The position numbers and the translations under genes are program-made. DNA of 64,000 nt from Pseudomonas sp. G34 (GTDB taxonomy: Bacteria; Pseudomonadota; Gammaproteobacteria; Pseudomonadales; Pseudomonadaceae), in the NCBI RefSeq assembly GCF_031119625.1, contig NZ_JAVHZV010000030.1, forward strand, positions 310,001-374,000. The letters are read 5' to 3'. Positions 8,575-16,895 of this stretch are shown here, piece by piece. How positions within the stretch are numbered: the stretch's first letter is position 1; each line of letters starts with the position of its first letter. The notes under the pieces are model-generated. The model was not told the origin of the DNA, ran no database searches, and saw only the letters and a program-made list of their open reading frames with translations.

Positions 8575-9636
8575 ATGATCAGACGTCTCGCCCTTCTGCT
8601 AGCTCTCGCCCCGGCATCTGCAATGGCTGCAGCCGGCGATAGCATCCGGGTCTACAACTGGAATGACTACATCGCCCCCGAAGTGGTGGAACGCTTTCAG
8701 CAGGACACCGGAATCAGCGTCGACTACCACACCTTCAGCACAGCCGAAGAGCTCGACGCGGTAATGGCCAGCGGCGAGCCTATCGATATCGCGGTGGTCT
8801 CGCACAACACGCTGCCTCAGCTGATCAGCGACGGCAAATTGCAGCCCCTGGATCTGCCGAAACTGAGCAATCGCGCGCACCTGGATCAGGATCTGCTGAA
8901 AAAACTCGCCGCCGTTGATCCCGGTAACCGGCATGCCATTCCCTACCTGTGGGGCGCGGTTGGCCTGGCGATCAACCAGCCCAAGGCGGAAGCGGCCTAC
9001 GGCGGGCCACTGCCGCATAGTTGGAGCCTGTTCTTCGACCCGGCGCAGAGCGCGCGCCTGGCCAGTTGCGGCATCAGTTCCCTGGATGCGCCGGCGGAGG
9101 TGCTGTCGGTGCTGTTCAACTACCAGGGGCGCAGCCTGGCACGCGCCGCCCCGGCGCGCATCAAGCGCGCGGGTGAGTTGCTGATGCAGGTTCGACCGAA
9201 CCTGCGCTACGTGGACAGCGAGCGCTACATCGAGGATCTCGACAATGGCCGCCTGTGCATGGCGCTTGCCTGGGTGGGTGACGCCCTGGGCGCAGCCCGC
9301 AAGGGCCAGCCGGTGACCTTCGTGATCCCCGACGAGGGCTCGATGCTGTTCATCGACAACCTGGTGATTCCCAGCAGCGCGCCCCGTGCGGACCTGGCCC
9401 ACCGCTTCATCGACTACCTGATGCAACCCGAGGTGGCGGCCCAGATCACCCGCGAGACCCTGTACCCCAGTGGCAATGCCGACGCCAGGCAGTTTCTCGA
9501 CAGCAGCCTGAGCAACGAGCCCGCCCTGTATCCCAACGCCGAGCTGAAACGCCGCCTGCATATGCTGGAAACCCTTCCCGCCAAGCAGGCCGAGGTTCGC
9601 GACGCGGCCTGGAAGCGCTTTCGTGAGGGCGCCTGA
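8575..9636 (+). CDS. Orphan PotD/PotF-type periplasmic polyamine-binding protein
   Basis: 353-aa solute-binding protein with a signal peptide (MIRRLALLLALAPASAMAA) and the family pocket motif YNWNDYIAP. It corresponds in position to P. aeruginosa PA0295, between spuI and aguR. The pocket differs from SpuD and SpuE: the FFDM/WFDM segment reads LFIDN, keeping one aromatic but losing the second and the methionine. No permease or ATPase is adjacent, so it must share a transporter or act in sensing. ATG 8575 is chosen over 8566 because AGGA lies eight bases before 8575 but directly abuts 8566. Its stop is followed immediately by the TTG start of aguR, which indicates translational coupling. The ligand is unknown; agmatine or putrescine is plausible from context. 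Confidence 0.87.
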   Translation: MIRRLALLLALAPASAMAAAGDSIRVYNWNDYIAPEVVERFQQDTGISVDYHTFSTAEELDAVMASGEPIDIAVVSHNTLPQLISDGKLQPLDLPKLSNRAHLDQDLLKKLAAVDPGNRHAIPYLWGAVGLAINQPKAEAAYGGPLPHSWSLFFDPAQSARLASCGISSLDAPAEVLSVLFNYQGRSLARAAPARIKRAGELLMQVRPNLRYVDSERYIEDLDNGRLCMALAWVGDALGAARKGQPVTFVIPDEGSMLFIDNLVIPSSAPRADLAHRFIDYLMQPEVAAQITRETLYPSGNADARQFLDSSLSNEPALYPNAELKRRLHMLETLPAKQAEVRDAAWKRFREGA

Positions 9637-10260
9637 TTGACCACCCGAAAACCCCGGGCCAGTAGTCAGGCGCGTATCGAACAGATCCTCGGCGCCGCCC
9701 GTACCCTGCTGGCCGAGCAGGGCGTGGCGGCGCTCTCGATCTACACCGTGGCCGAGCGCGCCGCCATTGCACCCTCGTCGATCTACCACTTCTTTCCCAG
9801 TGTGCCCGCCCTGCTGCAGGCGCTTACCGCCGATGTGCACCGCGCCTTCCGCGCCTGCCTGCAGGAGCCCATCGATGCCGAGCGGTTATCCTGCTGGCGC
9901 GACCTTGCGCGGCTTATCGAGCAGCGCATGCTGAGCATCTATGCCGGTGATGCCGCGGCCCGGCAGCTGATCCTCGCCCAGCATGGCCTCGCCGAAGTGA
10001 CCCAGGCCGACCGCCAGCACGATATCGAGCTCAGCCAGCAGAATCGCGCGCTGTTCGAGCGCTATTTCGAGTTGCCCGCCTTGCCGGAGGATATCGATGT
10101 GTTCGCACTGGCCATGGAGCTGGGTGACCGCGTTTACGCCCGCTCGATTCACCAGCACGGCGAGATCACGCCGCGCTACGCCGAAGAAGGCCTGCGGGTG
10201 TTCGAAGCCTATCTGGGGCTATACCTGCCCCCCTTCCTGCGCAAACGCGCTGCGCCTTGA
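9637..10260 (+). CDS. aguR: TetR-family regulator of agmatine catabolism AguR
   Basis: 207-aa TetR-type repressor with a helix-turn-helix at about residues 33-53 (SIYTVAERAAIAPSSIYHFF) and an all-helical ligand domain. In P. aeruginosa, AguR represses aguBA and is relieved by agmatine or N-carbamoylputrescine. The start is a TTG immediately after the TGA of the upstream receptor gene, with GAGGGC seven bases before it; no suitable in-frame ATG exists, so this start is likely real and coupled. It lies 251 bp upstream of aguB, and the palindrome in that gap is a candidate operator. Function is by family and context. Confidence 0.88.
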   Translation: MTTRKPRASSQARIEQILGAARTLLAEQGVAALSIYTVAERAAIAPSSIYHFFPSVPALLQALTADVHRAFRACLQEPIDAERLSCWRDLARLIEQRMLSIYAGDAAARQLILAQHGLAEVTQADRQHDIELSQQNRALFERYFELPALPEDIDVFALAMELGDRVYARSIHQHGEITPRYAEEGLRVFEAYLGLYLPPFLRKRAAP

Positions 10261-10399
10261 TGGCTGCCCGTTGCGGCGCGCTATCGCTGGCACCCGTTCG
10301 AGCGCTGACCGACGATCCGAACAATCCCATGAATTACAAATATTTATCTGCAAAGCATGGGTATTAAACATAAACAGTCGCTTTCTATAGCTTCTAAAT

Positions 10400-10413
10400 T
10401 CGATATATATCGA
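10400..10413. promoter_or_regulatory. Candidate AguR operator upstream of aguBA
   Basis: Perfect 14-bp palindrome TCGATATATATCGA in an AT-rich patch, 98 bp before the aguB start and flanked by CTATAG and CTATAAG. The size and symmetry suit a TetR dimer. Assignment to AguR is inferred from position only. Confidence 0.55.
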
Positions 10414-10511
10414 CTATAAGATCACCCTTGGGTGGACATTCTTGTCCTCGCCCGCTTGAATCGATAGCGCTGCCGATGCCGGCGCCATGATCCATTCCCT
10501 GGAGGCTATGC

Positions 10512-11390
10512 ATGTCTCGTACCGTCAGCGTGGCGGCCACTCAGATGGCCTGCGCCTCGGATACCGCGACGAACATCGCCAATGCCGAAAAGCATGTGCG
10601 CGAAGCGGCAGCCAGGGGTGCGCAGATCATCCTGCTGCCAGCGCTGTTCGAGACGCCGTACTTCTGCCAGAAACCCGACCAGCACTCCCTGCAATTGGCC
10701 ACCCGGGTGGATGACAACCTGGCCATCAGGCATTTCCAGGCGCTGGCCAGAGAACTGCAGGTGGTCTTGCCGATCAGCTTCTACGAACTGGCCGGGCAGG
10801 CGCGCTTCAGCAGCGTGGCGGTAATCGATGCCGACGGCAGGAACCTCGGCATCTATCGCAAGAGCCACATCCCCGAGGGTCCCGGCTACCACGAGAAGTA
10901 CTACTTCAACCCTGGCGACACCGGTTTCAAGGTGTGGGATACCCGCTACGCCCGCGTCGGCGTCGGCATCTGCTGGGATCAGTGGTTTCCCGAGTGCGCC
11001 CGTGCCATGGCCCTGCAGGGTGCCGAGCTGTTGTGCTACCCGACCGTCATCGGCAGCGAGCCCCACGACGCCGCCATCCTCGCGCGCGACCATTGGCAAC
11101 GGGTGCTACAGGGCCACGCTGGCGCCAACCTGATACCGCTGATGGCCAGCAACCGCCTTGGCGTGGAACAGCAGCACGGTTACGCCACCAACTTCCATGG
11201 TGCATCCTTCATCGCCAACCAGTTCGGCGAAAAGGTCGAAGAACTCGGCGAGCGCGAAGCCGGCGTGCGGGTACACAGCTTCGACCTCGCCAAGCTCGAG
11301 CAGGTGCGCGGCGCCTGGGGCACATGCGGCGATCGCCGCCCCGACCTGTATACGCCATTGACAACCCCGGACGGCACACCTGCCTCCTGA
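10512..11390 (+). CDS. aguB: N-carbamoylputrescine amidase AguB
   Basis: 292-aa nitrilase-superfamily hydrolase that converts N-carbamoylputrescine to putrescine, CO2 and ammonia, the second step of agmatine degradation. The Glu-Lys-Cys triad is visible: E47 in LFETPYF, K117 in YRKSHIPEG and C154 in GVGICWDQWFPE. GGAGG sits six bases before ATG 10512; another ATG at 10508 is out of frame. The gene forms an operon with aguA, 31 bp downstream. Length and motifs match the family closely, and the product feeds the putrescine-handling spu genes next door. Confidence 0.95.
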   Translation: MSRTVSVAATQMACASDTATNIANAEKHVREAAARGAQIILLPALFETPYFCQKPDQHSLQLATRVDDNLAIRHFQALARELQVVLPISFYELAGQARFSSVAVIDADGRNLGIYRKSHIPEGPGYHEKYYFNPGDTGFKVWDTRYARVGVGICWDQWFPECARAMALQGAELLCYPTVIGSEPHDAAILARDHWQRVLQGHAGANLIPLMASNRLGVEQQHGYATNFHGASFIANQFGEKVEELGEREAGVRVHSFDLAKLEQVRGAWGTCGDRRPDLYTPLTTPDGTPAS

Positions 11391-11421
11391 CCCCACAGAC
11401 CTTGCGCAACGGAGCACGCCC

Positions 11422-12525
11422 ATGACCACGCTGACCTCGACACCCCGCGCTGACGGCTTTCGCATGCCGGCCGAATGGGAACCCCATAGCCAGACCTGGA
11501 TGGTATGGCCGGAACGGCCGGACAACTGGCGCCTGGGTGGCAAACCTGCTCAGCAGGCCTTCACCGCCGTGGCCCGAGCCATTGCCGAGTTCGAACCGGT
11601 GACGGTCTGCGTATCGGCCGGGCAATACGAGAATGCCTGTGCGCACCTGCAGCACGCGCAGATTCGGGTAGTGGAAATGAGCACCGACGACGCCTGGGTG
11701 CGCGACACCGGCCCGACCTTCGTGACCAGTGCTCAGGGCGAACTGCGCGGCGTCGACTGGGGCTTCAATGCCTGGGGCGGTTTCGAAGGCGGCCTGTACT
11801 TCCCGTGGCTGCGTGACGACCAGGTGGCCAGCAAGATCCTCAACATCGAGGGCTGCCACCGTTACCGCACCGAGGGTTTCGTGCTCGAGGGCGGCTCGAT
11901 CCACGTCGACGGTGAAGGCACCCTGATCACCACCGAAGAATGCCTGCTCAACCACAACCGCAACCCGCACCTGAGCCGCGAGCAGATCGAAGCCGTGCTG
12001 GCCGATCACCTGGCCATCGATACCGTGATCTGGCTGCCCCATGGCTTGTACAACGACGAGACCGACGGCCACGTCGACAACTTCTGCTGCTACGTGCGCC
12101 CGGGCGAAGTGCTGCTGGCCTGGACGGACGATCCGCAGAACCCCAACTACAGCCGCTGCCAGGAGGCCATGGCGGTGCTGGAAAACGCCCGCGACGCCAA
12201 AGGCCGCACGCTGACCGTGCACAAGATGCCGATCCCGGGGCCCCTGCATGCCAGCGAGGAAGAATGCGCCGGCGTCGACCGCGTGCTCGGCAGCCAGGAG
12301 CGTAGCCCGGAGGTCCGCCTGGCCGGCTCCTACGTGAACTTCCTGATCGTCAACGGCGGCATCGTCGCGCCCAGCTTCGACGACCCCAAGGACCCGGAAG
12401 CCAAGGCCATTCTCGAGCGCCTGTTTCCCGAACACCGCGTGGTGATGGTGCCGGGCCGGGAGATCCTGCTCGGTGGCGGCAACATTCACTGCATCACCCA
12501 GCAGCAGCCGGCGATCCGGCAGTGA
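11422..12525 (+). CDS. aguA: Agmatine deiminase AguA
   Basis: 367-aa peptidyl-arginine-deiminase-type enzyme that hydrolyses agmatine to N-carbamoylputrescine and ammonia. The guanidine-binding and catalytic motifs DDAWVRDTGP, ETDGHVDNF and GGGNIHC are all present, and the nucleophile is C357. It has the usual length and a GGAG ribosome site. It is the second gene of aguBA and ends before a strong bidirectional terminator shared with the convergent porin gene. Together with AguB it converts agmatine to putrescine for the SpuC or SpuB/SpuI routes. Confidence 0.96.
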   Translation: MTTLTSTPRADGFRMPAEWEPHSQTWMVWPERPDNWRLGGKPAQQAFTAVARAIAEFEPVTVCVSAGQYENACAHLQHAQIRVVEMSTDDAWVRDTGPTFVTSAQGELRGVDWGFNAWGGFEGGLYFPWLRDDQVASKILNIEGCHRYRTEGFVLEGGSIHVDGEGTLITTEECLLNHNRNPHLSREQIEAVLADHLAIDTVIWLPHGLYNDETDGHVDNFCCYVRPGEVLLAWTDDPQNPNYSRCQEAMAVLENARDAKGRTLTVHKMPIPGPLHASEEECAGVDRVLGSQERSPEVRLAGSYVNFLIVNGGIVAPSFDDPKDPEAKAILERLFPEHRVVMVPGREILLGGGNIHCITQQQPAIRQ

Positions 12526-12553
12526 ACTGAGCGATAACCCGGACGCCAGACAA

Positions 12554-12584
12554 GCAAAAGCCCGGAACCAGTCCGGGCTTTTGC
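12554..12584. terminator. Bidirectional terminator between aguA and the oprE-like gene
   Basis: Perfect 13-bp stem GCAAAAGCCCGGA / TCCGGGCTTTTGC with a 5-nt loop. A- and T-tracts on either side let it stop both rightward aguBA and leftward porin transcripts. Confidence 0.92.
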
Positions 12585-12624
12585 GCATGCAGGAGCCGCC
12601 GCAGAGAGCGGCTCGGTGCGGTGC

Positions 12625-13995
12625 TTACATCAGCGGGATGCTGTAGCTGACGATCAGACGGTTCTGATCGGTATCAGCAGCAGCTTCGCTGCGCAGGGAA
12701 GCGTTACGCCAGGCGAAACCCAGGCCTTTGGCAGCGCCGTCCTGAACCACGTAGCTGACGGTCAGGTCACGCTCCCACTCTTTCAGATCGCCGTCAGCCG
12801 ACTTGATGTTGTCGCCTTTCATGTACAGCACGTTGGCGGTCAGGCCAGGCACACCGATCTTGCCGAAGTCGTAGCCGTACTGGGTGATCCAGGTACGCTC
12901 GCCAGCACGGGCGAAGTTGGTGATCTGACGGTCGGTGATCAGGTAGGTAGTTGCACCACCCTGGCCAGGAATCGAACCCTGGTTCAGCTGGATGAACTGG
13001 CTGTCGCCCGATACCTGCTGGTAACCAGCGCTCAGGGCATGGCCTTCCAGGCTGTAGGTGAAGAATGCGCTCCAGGTGCGGTTGTCGACCTCGCCGAAAT
13101 CGGAGTTGGCACGACCACCATTCCAATAGCCGCTACCGATGTAGCCATCGGCACGACCGGCAGCACTGCTGTTCTTGCCGTCGGAGCTGGTGTCGAAGTA
13201 ACGCAGATCGGACTTCAGGGAGCCGGCACCCAGCGCCAGGGTATGGGTCAGGCCCAGGAAGTGCTGCTTGTAGAAGTCATCCAGGTTGCCGTAGTAGTAC
13301 TGAACCAGCAGATCCTTGTTGATCTTGTAGTCGGCACCACCGTAGTAGAACTTGTTGCTGTCGGCGCCAGCACCGGCACCAGCGATAGCCAGCGAATCGG
13401 CATTGGAAGATGCACGGCCCTTGGCGTGTTCCAACTGACCGGCAACCAGGGTCAGGTTGTCGATTTCGTTGGAGGTGATCTGCGCGCCTTCGAAGGTCTG
13501 CGGAACCAGACGACCATCGTTGAAGGTCACGACCGGCAGTTTCGGCTGCAGAGTGCCTACGTGAGCGACGGTCTTGGAGAAACGGATCTTGCCGGTCAGG
13601 CCCATGCTGCTGAACTCGTCGCGAGCAGTGCCATCACTTTCCAGTGGGAACAGCGCACTAGGCGTACGATCTTGCCCGGCTTTGCCAGTACGGCCGCCAC
13701 CGTCCAGGCGTACACCCAGCAAACCGATAGCGTCAACACCAACACCGATGGTGCCTTCGGTGAAGCCCGACTGCAGGTTCAGCTGAAATGCCTGGCCCCA
13801 TTCGCGAACCTGACCGCTGTGAGCGGTGCCAACACCAACATCGCCTTGGCTCTCACGGTTGTCGTTGTCGAAGTAGAAGTTACGCAGGTCCAGCTTGGCC
13901 TTGCTGTCTTCGATAAAGGCAGCGTTGGCCACATGGCTCAGGGTCAGACCCAGAGTACCGGCGGCTACAGCGAGCGCCAGGGAAGCTTTTTTCAT
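12625..13995 (-). CDS. oprE: OprD-family outer-membrane porin, OprE-like
   Basis: 456-aa outer-membrane beta-barrel of the Pseudomonas OprD family, allowing diffusion of small solutes. It has a classical signal peptide (MKKASLALAVAAGTLGLTLSHVANA), then FIEDSKAKLDLRNFYFDND, the standard OprD-family N-terminus, and alternating aromatic strands throughout. The C-terminus SYSIPLM carries one residue beyond the usual terminal strand motif. Position next to aguA matches oprE (PA0291) in P. aeruginosa; substrate cannot be told from sequence, and symbol certainty is lower than family certainty. Codon use is strongly biased to preferred codons, suggesting high expression. Confidence 0.87.
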   Translation of the reverse strand: MKKASLALAVAAGTLGLTLSHVANAAFIEDSKAKLDLRNFYFDNDNRESQGDVGVGTAHSGQVREWGQAFQLNLQSGFTEGTIGVGVDAIGLLGVRLDGGGRTGKAGQDRTPSALFPLESDGTARDEFSSMGLTGKIRFSKTVAHVGTLQPKLPVVTFNDGRLVPQTFEGAQITSNEIDNLTLVAGQLEHAKGRASSNADSLAIAGAGAGADSNKFYYGGADYKINKDLLVQYYYGNLDDFYKQHFLGLTHTLALGAGSLKSDLRYFDTSSDGKNSSAAGRADGYIGSGYWNGGRANSDFGEVDNRTWSAFFTYSLEGHALSAGYQQVSGDSQFIQLNQGSIPGQGGATTYLITDRQITNFARAGERTWITQYGYDFGKIGVPGLTANVLYMKGDNIKSADGDLKEWERDLTVSYVVQDGAAKGLGFAWRNASLRSEAAADTDQNRLIVSYSIPLM

Positions 13996-14424
13996 CGTGA
14001 TCTCTCCAGTGTTCTGTTCTTTTATTGGTGCAGCATATCGGCCCGCAAGGCGCCGCCTTCATGGCGAGCAGCCAGCCGAATTCATGTACGGCCGTCGAGT
14101 GCCAGGCAGCCGGAAGGCGCCGCAGATACACGGACGACAGTACGAAATACGTTCAGGGGTAAAGGTGAATCAGGTTGCTGCGGCTACCGCATTGGCAGAA
14201 AACAGGCATCGTTCAATTCTCGGCATTCTTATTGTCCGGCCCTCAATGGCCGCTGCTGTATGAATTTAGCACAGCAGGTTACATGCCATGGACGACTAAA
14301 GTCGCATAACAGCTAACAATTCAATATGTTATCGAAAAAGGCCGATCGTGGGGCAGTGCCCATCCACAGGGAATGGGCAATTAATTGCCTATGAAAGCCG
14401 CCAAACAGGCGGTTTTCCGCCAGC
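13996..14424. promoter_or_regulatory. Upstream region of the oprE-like gene; no gene seen
   Basis: 429 bp from the porin start to the stop of the neighbouring cyclase gene. It is AT-rich for this genome around 14200-14330, as expected for a strong porin promoter, but I cannot place -35/-10 boxes with confidence. A 7-bp hairpin (TGCCCAT/ATGGGCA) lies near 14356-14378. Confidence 0.45.
14394..14417 (-). terminator. Terminator of the diguanylate cyclase gene
   Basis: Stem CCGCC/GGCGG extended by A-T pairs, with a short loop and a TTT tract on the minus strand, 8 bases past the stop at 14425. Moderate strength. Confidence 0.6.
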
Positions 14425-15390
14425 TCAGCTGGTCACGATCTGATTCTTGCCCTGCCGTTTGGCCTGGTACATGGCCGCGTCGGCGCGTGCATAGAGCACG
14501 TCGAGCCCTGGGTCGCCACCGCGCAGGGATGTCAGCCCCTGGCTGACCGTGACGCCAAAGGTCGTGCCTTCATGGGTGAACGACAGGCGCTGGATCTCCC
14601 GTTGCAGACGCTGGGCGATCTGCGACGCCAGTTCCGGCTCACAGCCTGGGAACAGCGCCGCGAATTCTTCACCACCAATGCGCCCGAACAGATCACCCCG
14701 GCGCAGCACCGCGCTGGCACAGTTGGCCAGTTGTTGCAGCACCTGGTCACCGACCTGATGGCCGTGGGTATCATTGATGTGCTTGAAGTCGTCCAGATCC
14801 AGAAGCAGAAAGGCCAGCGGCTGCCCATGGGCACGCGCCAGCTCGAACTCGCTTTGCGCGCACTCGAAAAAGTGCCGACGGTTGCTGCTCTGGGTCAACA
14901 CGTCGGTGGTCGCCAGGCGATGCAGTTCGCCTTCGAGCTGCTTCTTCTCGGTGATGTCTTCGGCGATGCCAAAGATGATGGGCGAGGCGTGGCTCTCGCT
15001 CTGCCGGCCGATAAAGCATTTGTCACTGAGCCAGCGGATTTCGCCATCGGCGCGGATGATCCGATACTCCCGGGCCTCCACGGCACCGGTCTCCAGTACC
15101 TTGGCCATGCTCTCGGCGGCGTACTCCAGGTCATCCGGATAGATGCTGTTGCGCCACTCGCCATAGTCGGCCAGCAACAAGCCGGCCGAGCGGCCGAAAA
15201 CCAGCTCGTAGGCCGGGCTGACATAGATGATCTGCTGGGCCTCCCAGTCGAAGGCCCAGAGTACGGCGTTGACACTTCCCAACAGCGTACTGAACAGCTG
15301 CTCGCGCTCGCGCAGCCGGGTGCTCTCGGCACGGCTGTGCAGCAAAGCCAGGGTCAGCTCTTCCAGGTCGATAGCAGCGAGTTCATCCAT
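14425..15390 (-). CDS. PAS-GGDEF diguanylate cyclase
   Basis: 321-aa cytoplasmic protein that should synthesise cyclic di-GMP. A PAS domain (about residues 30-150) ends in the usual DITEKKQLE linker, followed by a GGDEF domain with an intact active motif GGEEF (239-243). The inhibitory I-site RxxD is present (RRGD, 230-233) five residues before it, so product inhibition is likely. There is no membrane segment or signal peptide. It corresponds in position to P. aeruginosa PA0290. The PAS ligand is not apparent. It lies between the porin and the desaturase gene and has its own terminator, so it is probably monocistronic. Confidence 0.92.
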   Translation of the reverse strand: MDELAAIDLEELTLALLHSRAESTRLREREQLFSTLLGSVNAVLWAFDWEAQQIIYVSPAYELVFGRSAGLLLADYGEWRNSIYPDDLEYAAESMAKVLETGAVEAREYRIIRADGEIRWLSDKCFIGRQSESHASPIIFGIAEDITEKKQLEGELHRLATTDVLTQSSNRRHFFECAQSEFELARAHGQPLAFLLLDLDDFKHINDTHGHQVGDQVLQQLANCASAVLRRGDLFGRIGGEEFAALFPGCEPELASQIAQRLQREIQRLSFTHEGTTFGVTVSQGLTSLRGGDPGLDVLYARADAAMYQAKRQGKNQIVTS

Positions 15391-15445
15391 ATACCGATCC
15401 AGAGCATTGGCCTTTAGATTGCGGTGGGGGCCGCCAACGGGATCG

Positions 15446-15468
15446 AAAAAGCCCGCCGAATGGCGGGC
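15446..15468 (-). terminator. Terminator downstream of desA
   Basis: Perfect 7-bp stem GCCCGCC/GGCGGGC with a GAAT loop; five Ts follow on the minus strand. It lies about 80 bases past the desA stop. Confidence 0.8.
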
Positions 15469-15508
15469 TTCTATGTGGCAACCAGGTCACAGCTATGACC
15501 ATGCCGGC

Positions 15509-15530
15509 AGTGGGCGGTTCACCGCCCACT
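15509..15530 (-). other. Stable hairpin just after desA
   Basis: Perfect 9-bp stem AGTGGGCGG/CCGCCCACT with a four-base loop, 18 bases after the desA stop and without a T-run. It forms a tandem pair with the following terminator and may protect the desA mRNA 3' end. Confidence 0.6.
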
Positions 15531-15547
15531 CAGCTTTGTGCGCTACG

Positions 15548-16732
15548 TCACGCTGCGACGGGCCGCAACGAGTAGGTCTTCAACTGCTCGGCGAAGTCAC
15601 GCAGGGACTGAATGCCACTCGCCTCGGCATCGTGTACCCACTGCTTGATGGCCTCGAGCATGTCGTGACCATTGGCACTGGTACGCGCCCAGATCAACTG
15701 CAGCGCCAGGCGCTTCTCGTAGATCACCTTGAGCGCCTGGCTGTGCGCCAGCATGGCGTCGATATGCACCTGTTGCTTGTCCTGCAGCAGGCTCGGCTCA
15801 CGCGAGAGCAGGCGCTTGGCGCGGCGGAACTGGTGGCGAACCGACTCATCGGCCTTGGCCAGTTCCTGGGTGACCAGCGGTGCGATCACCAGCTTGCGGT
15901 ACTGGGCCATGATCTGGAAGCGGTTGTTGAGAATGGCCATGGCGGTGTCCATGTCCAGAATCCCCTTGCCCGGTACCCGATGAGCGATTGGCGCAACGCG
16001 CTGAACCTTGGCCAGGCGCAGAAAACTGAACAGGCGGATCCACGCCCAGCCCATGTCGAACTCCCAGGGCTTGACCGACAGCTTGGCGGAGTTGGGATAG
16101 GTGTGGTGATTGTTGTGCAGCTCCTCGCCGCCAATGATGATGCCCCAGGGCACCAGGTTGGTGGCCGCGTCGCGGCATTCGAAGTTGCGATAACCGACGG
16201 CGTGACCCAGGCCGTTGATGACCCCGGCCGCCCAGAAGGGAATCCAGATCATCTGCACGGCCCACACGGTGAGGCCCAGTGCGCCGAACAGCAGCACGTC
16301 GATGATCAGCATCAGCGACACACCGCCAAGCGGGAAGCGCGAGTAGACGTTGCGCTCGATCCAGTCATCGGGGCAATTCTTGCCGTAGATGCGCAGGGTG
16401 TCCTCGTTCTTCGCCTCGTCGGCATACAGTTCGGCGCCTTTGCGCATCACCGTACCGAGCCCTTTCACTACCGGGCTGTGCGGGTCGTCGGCGGTTTCAC
16501 ATTTGGCGTGGTGCTTGCGGTGGATGGCCGTCCACTCGCGGGTGTTCATGCCTGTGGTCATCCACAGCCAGAACCGGAAGAAGTGCTTGAGTAGCGGATT
16601 CAGCTCCAGGGAGCGGTGGGCAGAGTAACGATGCAGATAGACCGTTACGGCCACGATGGTGATGTGCGTCATCACCAGGGTGACGACTATGAGCTGCCAG
16701 ACCGGCAGATCGAGAAAACCGTTGTACCACAT
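15548..16732 (-). CDS. desA: Membrane fatty-acyl desaturase DesA
   Basis: 394-aa integral-membrane di-iron desaturase that puts a double bond into acyl chains of membrane phospholipids, adjusting fluidity. The three histidine boxes are HRYSAH (34-39), HRKHH (71-75) and HNNHH, separated by hydrophobic spans. The frame extends to 16816, but the ATG at 16732 gives the conserved N-terminus MWYNGF and no extra hydrophilic leader. It corresponds to P. aeruginosa PA0286. The C-terminal ~120 residues are charged and helical, a tail usual for this branch. It is divergent from the PAS-GGDEF-EAL gene, with 163 bp between starts. Confidence 0.92.
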   Translation of the reverse strand: MWYNGFLDLPVWQLIVVTLVMTHITIVAVTVYLHRYSAHRSLELNPLLKHFFRFWLWMTTGMNTREWTAIHRKHHAKCETADDPHSPVVKGLGTVMRKGAELYADEAKNEDTLRIYGKNCPDDWIERNVYSRFPLGGVSLMLIIDVLLFGALGLTVWAVQMIWIPFWAAGVINGLGHAVGYRNFECRDAATNLVPWGIIIGGEELHNNHHTYPNSAKLSVKPWEFDMGWAWIRLFSFLRLAKVQRVAPIAHRVPGKGILDMDTAMAILNNRFQIMAQYRKLVIAPLVTQELAKADESVRHQFRRAKRLLSREPSLLQDKQQVHIDAMLAHSQALKVIYEKRLALQLIWARTSANGHDMLEAIKQWVHDAEASGIQSLRDFAEQLKTYSLRPVAA

Positions 16733-16895
16733 GGGCAGGGGTACCTCTTGCAGAGAAAAAGCGATGCGAACAATGTGCCGCGCTTCCATTATCAACATCA
16801 GCTGCGGGAAAACCACTTGGTCTTTTGGCTAAGAATGTTACAAAGACGCCCCCACGGATGATCTTTTTCTGCGCCAACGAAGCCACTCGCCACCC

